This document shows, piece after piece, positions 58,429 through 64,000 of a DNA stretch of 64,000 bases. Under the pieces are notes generated by a model. It made no database searches. It had not been told where the DNA came from and worked only from the letters and a program-made list of their open reading frames with translations. Position numbers and translations under genes: made by a program. Location: NCBI GenBank assembly GCA_025055175.1, contig JANWYT010000032.1:118816-182815 (forward strand). Reading direction: 5' to 3'. Origin of the DNA: Anaerolineae bacterium (lineage in GTDB: Bacteria > Chloroflexota > Anaerolineae > Aggregatilineales > Phototrophicaceae). Position 1 is the stretch's first letter; every line of letters starts with the position of its first letter.

Positions 58429-61308
58429 TCAGGGCTGACTTTGGAGGCGGTTGGCGCGTTCGTCTTCGCGCATGTGGCAGTCTTTGTATTTTTTGCCACT
58501 GCCGCACCAGCATTTATCGTTGCGGCCCAGCTTCTGCGTTTTGCGCACAGGCTGAGGAATGGTGGGGGCGCTGCCACCAGCGCTGGCAGTCGTGGGTTGG
58601 GGCGCACGGGGTAGAGCAGCCGCGACAGCGCTGGGCAGACGCCTAGACTGCTGAGTCGGCATAGGAGTGCGACGCTGAGGCGTAGCGCTGGCAGGGCGCA
58701 CAAAGAAGATATCGCGGCCCGCCTGCGCGTCGATTTGGGTACGCATTTCATTGAACATGGCGAAGGCTTCGCGCTTGTACTCCACTAACGGATCACGCTG
58801 AGCAATGCTCATCAGACCAATGCCTTCGCGTAGCATGTCCAGGGCAGTCAAGTGACGCTGCCAATGGATGTCGATGACGCGCAGCATAGTCAGGCGCTGA
58901 GCATAGGCCATCAATCCTGGCTGAGCAGTCTCCAGCTCCAGACGCTTGGCATCCAGGGCGCGCTCTGCGCCCTGGTGCAGGGCTTCGCGCAGAGCCTCGA
59001 TGTCCATCTCGGCCATGCTCTTGTGGTTGACCTCCTGCGGCACAGGATAGACCAACAGCAGCTCTTTGTAGAGCGCTTCACGCTCCTCGTCGTCCCAATC
59101 ACCTAAGTCTTCGGGTAGCTCTGCATATTCCTCTAGCAGAGCGTCGAGGCGCTTCTGGATCAGCTCTAGGTAAGCTTCCATAAGGTCGCTCTCGTCTTTG
59201 TTCAGCCAGTCACGACGCACTTTGTAGATGTAGTCGCGCTGCACGTTGACGACGTCATCATATTCCAACACGCGCTTGCGAATGTCGAAGTTGTGGCCTT
59301 CAACACGGATTTGAGCCTGCTCGATGGAACGAGTAATCATCTTGTGTTCCAGCGGCTCATCTTCCGGTAGATTCGTCCACTGCATGAACTTCTTGACCTG
59401 CTCGCCATTGAAGCGGCGCATGAGGTCATCTTCCAGGCTCAGGTAAAAGCGCGACTCGCCAGGGTCGCCCTGGCGACCAGCACGACCACGCAATTGATTG
59501 TCAATGCGTCTTGCTTCGTGACGCTCCGTCCCCAACACGAACAAGCCGCCTGTTTCCAGGACTTTGAGTCGATCCTTCTCACACTGAGCGCGGGCGACGT
59601 TCAAGGCTTCTTGCCATTGTTCGGGCGTGGCTTGGGTGATTTCGATGCCAGCGCGGCGCAGGTTTTCACGGGCCAGGCCCTCTGGATTGCCACCGAGCAG
59701 GATATCTACGCCGCGCCCAGCCATGTTGGTGGCAATCGTCACTGCGCCTGGGCGGCCAGCCTGGGCGATGATGCCAGCTTCGCGCTCATGCTGCTTGGCG
59801 TTCAGCACCTCATGATCGATCCGTTCTTTCTTGAGTAGCTTGCTTAGGTGTTCGCTAGTTTCGATGGCGACTGTACCCACCAACACCGGCTGGCCCTTCT
59901 CATGGCGGGCCTTGATCTCGGCAACGACGGCCTCCCACTTGGCGCGCTGGGTCATGTAGATCAAATCCTGATGATCCTTGCGGATCACTGGACGATGAGT
60001 GGGGATGACGACGACGTCTAGCTCATAAATCTTCTCGAACTCTTCCTGCTCCGTGAGAGCTGTGCCAGTCATGCCAGCCAGCTTGTCGTACATGCGGAAA
60101 AAGTTTTGGAAGGTGATGGTAGCCATCGTGATATTCTCGCGGCGAATTTGCACCCCTTCTTTGGCTTCGATGGCTTGGTGCAGGCCTTCGCTGAAGCGCC
60201 TCCCCACCATCAGGCGACCCGTGAATTCGTCTACGATGACGATCTCGCCATTCTGGATGACGTATTCCTTGTCGTTGTGGTAGAGGGCTTTGGCACGCAG
60301 GCAGTTGTCTAGGTAGGGGATCATCTCGGCGTTATCGGGATGGTAGAGCTGGTCGGCCTTGAGTAGGTTGTTAGCTCGTAGCAGACGTTCGACCTGCTCA
60401 ACACCTTTCTCTGTCAGATAGGCGATACGGTCTTTGATGTCTACTACGTAGTCACCATCGGGTTCTTTGGCGTCCACGCTGTCGGGGCTGCTCTCGCGCA
60501 GAGTCTTGACAATCTGGGTGAAGACGCTGTACAGGTTGCTGGGTTCATCAGCTTGGCCGCTGATGATGAGAGGGGTGCGCGCTTCGTCGATCAAGATGTT
60601 GTCAACTTCATCGACGATGGCGAAGTACAGAGGACGCTGGGTAATGCGTTCCTTGTCCCAGACCATGTTGTCGCGCAAGTAGTCGAAGCCAAATTCGTTG
60701 TTCGTGCCATAGGTGATGTCGGCCTGGTAGGCTTCGCGGCGCGTGACGGGGCGCAGGTTTTGGTAGCGCGCGTCGTTGGATGGTGTATTAGGATCGTAGA
60801 CGAACGAACCATCGTCGGGGTTGCCGCCAGTGTTCTGGATGACCGACGCCGACAATCCGAGGAAGTGGTAGATGGGTCCCATCATTTGCAGGCCGTACTT
60901 GCTCAGGTAGTCATTAGGCGTCACCAGATGGACACCACGTCCCGTCAGGGCATTGAGGTACAGGGGCAGAGTGGCGACCAGCGTCTTGCCTTCGCCGGTC
61001 TTCATCTCGGCAATTCGTCCCTCGTGCAACACAATGCCACCAATCATCTGAACATCGTAATGGCGCATACCGATGGTGCGCTGAGACGCTTCGCGCACCA
61101 GGGCAAAGGCTTCGGGCAACAAGTCGTCCAGAGTTTCGCCCTGGGCCAGACGCGCCTTGAAGCTGTCGGTCATGGCTCGCAGTTCGGCATCACTGCGCGC
61201 CTTCATCGCCTCTTCGTGTGCGTTGATCTTGTCCACGATGAGGCGATATTTACTGATCGCCTTTTGCATCGGGTCACCAAAGACCGCGCGCATGATCTTC
61301 TTGAACAT
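58429..61308 (-). CDS. secA: Preprotein translocase ATPase SecA
   Basis: A 959-residue SecA driving export through SecYEG. DEAD-like motor domain 1 with GEGKTLVATLPLYLNALTGRG (Walker A) and DEVDNILIDEARTPLIISG, the preprotein cross-linking domain, motor domain 2 with NMAGRGVDILLGGNP and LRGRAGRQGDPG, the helical wing and scaffold, and a C-terminal zinc finger CWCGSGKKYKDCH preceded by a Pro/Thr/Ser linker. ATG 61308 has GAGGG upstream; an ATG at 61335 would be only about six bases from the transcription start. Length is normal. Confidence 0.97.
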   Translation of the reverse strand: MFKKIMRAVFGDPMQKAISKYRLIVDKINAHEEAMKARSDAELRAMTDSFKARLAQGETLDDLLPEAFALVREASQRTIGMRHYDVQMIGGIVLHEGRIAEMKTGEGKTLVATLPLYLNALTGRGVHLVTPNDYLSKYGLQMMGPIYHFLGLSASVIQNTGGNPDDGSFVYDPNTPSNDARYQNLRPVTRREAYQADITYGTNNEFGFDYLRDNMVWDKERITQRPLYFAIVDEVDNILIDEARTPLIISGQADEPSNLYSVFTQIVKTLRESSPDSVDAKEPDGDYVVDIKDRIAYLTEKGVEQVERLLRANNLLKADQLYHPDNAEMIPYLDNCLRAKALYHNDKEYVIQNGEIVIVDEFTGRLMVGRRFSEGLHQAIEAKEGVQIRRENITMATITFQNFFRMYDKLAGMTGTALTEQEEFEKIYELDVVVIPTHRPVIRKDHQDLIYMTQRAKWEAVVAEIKARHEKGQPVLVGTVAIETSEHLSKLLKKERIDHEVLNAKQHEREAGIIAQAGRPGAVTIATNMAGRGVDILLGGNPEGLARENLRRAGIEITQATPEQWQEALNVARAQCEKDRLKVLETGGLFVLGTERHEARRIDNQLRGRAGRQGDPGESRFYLSLEDDLMRRFNGEQVKKFMQWTNLPEDEPLEHKMITRSIEQAQIRVEGHNFDIRKRVLEYDDVVNVQRDYIYKVRRDWLNKDESDLMEAYLELIQKRLDALLEEYAELPEDLGDWDDEEREALYKELLLVYPVPQEVNHKSMAEMDIEALREALHQGAERALDAKRLELETAQPGLMAYAQRLTMLRVIDIHWQRHLTALDMLREGIGLMSIAQRDPLVEYKREAFAMFNEMRTQIDAQAGRDIFFVRPASATPQRRTPMPTQQSRRLPSAVAAALPRAPQPTTASAGGSAPTIPQPVRKTQKLGRNDKCWCGSGKKYKDCHMREDERANRLQSQP

Positions 61309-61347
61309 GGGTCGCCCTCTTGGGTTATTGAACATGACTGACGCGCC

Positions 61348-61356
61348 ATTATAGCA
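61348..61356 (-). promoter_or_regulatory. Extended -10 promoter of secA
   Basis: Minus strand TGC followed by TATAAT (61353-61348), an extended -10 pattern. The region where a -35 would sit reads GTGAAA, a poor match, so recognition may rest on the extended element. Confidence 0.5.
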
Positions 61357-61493
61357 TACTGAGTGTTCTCTTTCACTTGGGCGAGGACGTCATCGCTCAA
61401 AGCTGACATGAATGCTCGCGGTTCTTACTCCAAATTCTCCTCCCTCAGGCCGAGATGAGGGGCAAATTTGAGGACAAGACGCTTCAAAACAAC

Positions 61494-62648
61494 CTAACGC
61501 GGGATCAGATCAGCATCGCTCAAGCGCTGGGCGATAGCCCTGGCTGCCATCAGGTGGCCGTACATCGATGGATGTCCATCCCCCCAAAAAGCCATCGTAG
61601 CGAAATCGGGCTTGCCGTAGTCGATGAGCTTGTCGCGGTAGTACATAAGATACAGGCTTTGCACATCCCCTACCTGGCGATAGATGGGCAGCAGATCCAG
61701 GTACGCGACACCAAGCTCAGTCGTGAGCCGAGCCAAGAAGCGCTGTGGTGCGTCCCCCATGCCATTGTCTGGTGGGAGCTGGGCCAAATCAGGCCAAGCC
61801 ACCAGCAGCAGGGCAATGCCCTCTTGGCGCAGCAGCTCAGCGATGGCGCGCAGATCGCGAGCATAGGCGTCGTAGTAGGGAACATATTGGGGATCATCAG
61901 CCTGAAGGAAAGTGAGGGCGCGATAGGTATCCTCTAAGCCGACTACCTGCGGCGTCACGCGGTTGACCTCTTGTTGAATGCGAGCCTGGGCTAGCTGGCC
62001 ACTCAGGCTCAGTAAGCTGTTGTACAAAGCCGAGTGACGGCTTAGCCAGCCACCTAGGCCTTGAGTCTGGGCCGCAGGCAAGACCGAAGCTTGGAGCAAG
62101 GTGCGCCGCGTGAAGAATTCGCGCATTGGCGGTAGATAGTCGAAGAAGTCGTTGGTGTAGAAGCCCATAACGACAACGCGCGGTTTGGTACGCAGGCCTT
62201 TGTCGCGCAGGTAGTCCAGCATATCAGCGGCAGTATAGCCAGGCACGCCAGCGTTGAGGACTTGGTAGCGCGTCTCCCATCGCTGATTTAAGACCTCTTC
62301 CAAGCGCGACGGCGTGGCTTCCTCGTTGTGGACGTAGTAGCCGTACATGAACGAGTCGCCGATAGCTAGCACTCGCACCGTCTCCTCGCTGAAGTCGATG
62401 GGATCGACGTTGCGCAGGCCCGCATCGTTGGTACGCAGACGGTAGGGTCGCAACGGATAGAGCGTCTCTATGCTATCTAGGTTGGGAGTCAAATCCCCAA
62501 GTCCTCCCAACCCGTAGCCGAAGCCATCACGCACTGCTTCGGCCTGAGGCGATCGCCAGTTCAGCAGACGAGCGAGAGCTTCTAAGCCCACCAGGAAGCC
62601 CAGCGTGACCAGGATCACCAGGGCCGTTGAGCGACAATAGGACTGCAT
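61494..62648 (-). CDS. SGNH/GDSL-family hydrolase, membrane anchored
   Basis: A 384-residue protein: N-terminal helix (about 8-26), then a SGNH hydrolase domain with block I VLAIGDSFMYGYYV (Ser99), a Gly in NAGVPGYTAAD, an Asn in FYTNDFFDYL, and block V FWGDGHPSMYGH (Asp and His). Members remove or transfer acyl groups on polysaccharides, lipids or peptidoglycan. The N-terminal anchor places it outside the membrane. I cannot name the substrate. Confidence 0.85.
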   Translation of the reverse strand: MQSYCRSTALVILVTLGFLVGLEALARLLNWRSPQAEAVRDGFGYGLGGLGDLTPNLDSIETLYPLRPYRLRTNDAGLRNVDPIDFSEETVRVLAIGDSFMYGYYVHNEEATPSRLEEVLNQRWETRYQVLNAGVPGYTAADMLDYLRDKGLRTKPRVVVMGFYTNDFFDYLPPMREFFTRRTLLQASVLPAAQTQGLGGWLSRHSALYNSLLSLSGQLAQARIQQEVNRVTPQVVGLEDTYRALTFLQADDPQYVPYYDAYARDLRAIAELLRQEGIALLLVAWPDLAQLPPDNGMGDAPQRFLARLTTELGVAYLDLLPIYRQVGDVQSLYLMYYRDKLIDYGKPDFATMAFWGDGHPSMYGHLMAARAIAQRLSDADLIPR

Positions 62649-62672
62649 GACCTATGAATCGGCAGTGGAGGG

Positions 62673-62867
62673 TCACTTGCGCGGTCGCTTGAAGGCGCAC
62701 TTCGCACCATCTGCCGTCCATTCAAAGCTCACTAGTTCCCAGCCTGCTTCGCCGTACATGCTCAGCTTGTCCGTGTAGGTGTCAGCGTCCAGGTGGCTGT
62801 CAGTCTCTGGGTCGGCCTGAGCTACGCGGCTATCGGGGATGAACACGACCAGATACTCCCACTGCAT
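62673..62867 (-). CDS. DUF4177-like small protein
   Basis: A 64-residue protein, MQWEYLVVFIPDSR at the start and YGEAGWELVSFEWT-type core with a conserved GWELV, as in DUF4177 proteins. The C terminus is basic (FKRPRK). It begins 60 bases before the divergent GNAT gene and ends 25 bases ahead of the SGNH hydrolase gene. The function of the family is unknown. Confidence 0.75.
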   Translation of the reverse strand: MQWEYLVVFIPDSRVAQADPETDSHLDADTYTDKLSMYGEAGWELVSFEWTADGAKCAFKRPRK

Positions 62868-62927
62868 GATGTCTGCTCCTGGTTGTGCTAGAATCGCTCG
62901 GCGATAGATTATAGCAGAGAGCCTAAG

Positions 62928-63476
62928 ATGATGGCACAGCTTTTTTTATCTCCCCCTGATGTGATCTATCAAGCCAGTTACATCAGCTATGTACGCGAAA
63001 TGTTGGCTGAAGGCAGCAGCGTCGAATGGAAACCTGCCATGCTAGAGCGCCATTTTGCCCAGTATGTGCAAATGCTCCTGAGCAAAGCCACTGAACCGGC
63101 GGCGGGCATGGTGGCTCAAAACGATTATTGGCTCATCGCCGACAGTGAGGTGGTGGGGCGGTGCGGTGTGCGTCACGAACTCAACGCAGCTCTGCTACGC
63201 TATGGTGGCCACATCAGCTACGATGTACGTCCAAGCGCGCGGCGGCGTGGTTACGGCCTGCGCCAATGCCAACTAGCCCTGGGCAAAGCCCATGACCTGG
63301 GCATTACGCGCGCTCTCATCACCTGCGATGATGACAACCTCGGCTCTATACGGATCATCGAGAGTTGCGGCGGCGTCTTGCAAGACAAAGTAGACAATGG
63401 TCGCCACACCACAACGCGCCGCTACTGGGTCGATACTGCACGTTGGGCCGAGCAGGCTCAGCCGCCAACGATTTGA
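62928..63476 (+). CDS. GNAT-family acetyltransferase
   Basis: A 182-residue acetyltransferase. The acetyl-CoA pyrophosphate loop is RPSARRRGYGLRQCQLAL, motif A of the family; ITCDDDNLGSIRIIESCGG is motif B. It could acetylate an amine of a protein, polyamine or antibiotic; the acceptor is not evident. ATG-ATG at 62928; the 3' end overlaps the next minus-strand gene by 19 bases. Confidence 0.85.
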   Translation: MMAQLFLSPPDVIYQASYISYVREMLAEGSSVEWKPAMLERHFAQYVQMLLSKATEPAAGMVAQNDYWLIADSEVVGRCGVRHELNAALLRYGGHISYDVRPSARRRGYGLRQCQLALGKAHDLGITRALITCDDDNLGSIRIIESCGGVLQDKVDNGRHTTTRRYWVDTARWAEQAQPPTI

Positions 63477-64000
63477 ATCGTCTTCAAATATGGATACGCC
63501 CCCAGGCCGCCCGCTGCCGTGGAAGCTTCTTGTTGCTTGCAAACTGTTGAGTCGTCTTCTTCGCAGAGGCTCATGGCCAAAGCCACGTCGTACTTTCCTG
63601 GCTCAGCGTCGCAGGGAATGTTGAGCCTTACTTCCACTGGATAAATTCTCCAGTCTCCAGGTGCGCCTTTGAAGACGGTCAGTAGCATTTCTTCCTTGAG
63701 CAGGACATCAGCCGACGCATTCTGGACGACGATCGCAGGGACAACAAGGACAGGCGTTCGATCGTACTCTGGCTTCTCAACGGGTTGCCACCACATTGTT
63801 AGGCTGATTGACTGACAAGGCCGCAGGTCTTCATCGGATATATGCCAATCCAACAGCTCCCAGCTTGCACCAAAGCGGAAGACAGGCTCGTCCGCGCGTG
63901 GCAGGCCTAGCATACGCCGCGTCGGCTCATCCATCATCTGCACAATCTTGACTGCAATCTCTTGTGCTATATCGCGCATGAATGCGCCAGTGTAGTGGAC
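63458..64000 (-). CDS. C-terminal part of a larger protein (5' end outside window)
   Basis: The frame is open from base 64000 to a stop at 63458; an ATG at 63979 exists but the codons before it are also open, so the protein probably starts outside the window. The visible part of about 180 residues is soluble and beta-rich: WELLDWHISDEDLRPCQSIS, VVPAIVVQNASADVLLKEEM, GDWRIYPVEVRLNIPCDAEP and DVALAMSLCEEDDSTVCKQQ. Such domains occur at the ends of membrane glycosyltransferases in related organisms, but this one cannot be assigned. Confidence 0.6.
   Translation of the reverse strand, partial: VHYTGAFMRDIAQEIAVKIVQMMDEPTRRMLGLPRADEPVFRFGASWELLDWHISDEDLRPCQSISLTMWWQPVEKPEYDRTPVLVVPAIVVQNASADVLLKEEMLLTVFKGAPGDWRIYPVEVRLNIPCDAEPGKYDVALAMSLCEEDDSTVCKQQEASTAAGGLGAYPYLKTIQIVGG

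Noticed and set aside
58317..58646. Plus-strand 109-codon frame over the 3' end of secA
   Set aside because: It overlaps the conserved C-terminal zinc finger of secA in the opposite direction and has no ribosome site.

Overview
The window is a 64 kb stretch of chromosome, dense with genes and moderately GC-rich. I see no tRNA, rRNA, CRISPR array, transposase or phage gene. Gene content and protein style point to the phylum Chloroflexota, probably an aerobic Anaerolineae-like lineage. The signs are proline/threonine-rich linkers in lipoprotein cytochromes, a MoeA fused to a periplasmic-binding-protein-like domain, a Cys-type CcmE, a CcmH with extra cysteines, and a free-standing rpoB. This assignment is inference from protein features; no database search was possible.

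Layout. 1-2.5 kb: the end of a LysM protein, a Nudix hydrolase, ribosomal protein L19 (rplS) and a class-I-amidotransferase-type hydrolase, closed by a terminator. 2.6-5.7 kb: the glyoxylate bypass pair malate synthase and isocitrate lyase, preceded by a near-consensus Crp/Fnr-type site and followed by a strong terminator. 5.9-10.2 kb: a molybdenum-cofactor cluster (moeA, a moeA-PBP fusion, moaA). 10.4-19.2 kb: a Rieske oxygenase, a YdeI-like protein, clpB, a HAD phosphatase, a hexapeptide acyltransferase, rluE, purK and an amino-acid permease. 19.2-24.6 kb: a minus-strand envelope group (GT87-like protein, FemAB-like transferase, membrane proteins, a zinc-ribbon membrane protein). 24.7-31.5 kb: a RCK-domain channel-like protein, an ArsR-like regulator, a sugar isomerase-like protein, a decayed histidine kinase, a large exported protein, a FlK-like thioesterase and inositol-phosphate synthase.

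31.6-36.9 kb: rpoB with its own consensus promoter and terminator, not followed by rpoC, then a DUF3095 cyclase-like gene. 37-41.5 kb: dihydrolipoamide dehydrogenase, an acyl-CoA carboxylase beta subunit and a large membrane protein. 41.5-48.3 kb: a tightly coupled cytochrome c maturation operon (ccmE, ccmF, ccmH, resA/ccmG-like, ccmI-like, a cytochrome c lipoprotein) with hrcA immediately behind it. It is driven by a promoter that contains a perfect TTGTGA-N6-TCACAA operator. 48.3-52.1 kb, minus strand: O-antigen ligase-like, prs, meaB, and the B12-binding subunit of methylmalonyl-CoA mutase, whose promoter overlaps that of a divergent cytochrome c lipoprotein gene. 53-64 kb, mainly minus strand: prmA, a decayed aldo/keto reductase, dhaL and dhaK-like genes, a regulator/two-membrane-protein/adenosine deaminase operon, secA, an SGNH hydrolase, a DUF4177-type protein, a GNAT acetyltransferase (plus strand) and the end of a further gene.

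Functionally the genes suggest a respiring heterotroph. Acetate or fatty-acid carbon could enter through the glyoxylate bypass, branched-chain or odd-chain acyl-CoA through the carboxylase and methylmalonyl-CoA mutase genes, and electrons would flow through c-type cytochromes assembled by the ccm operon. The most unusual points are a roughly 135-residue insertion and two substitutions in the rifampicin region of RpoB, the operator-bearing ccm promoter, a CcmE whose conserved tyrosine is phenylalanine, overlapping divergent promoters at 52.2 kb, and two pseudogenes whose decay can be read directly.
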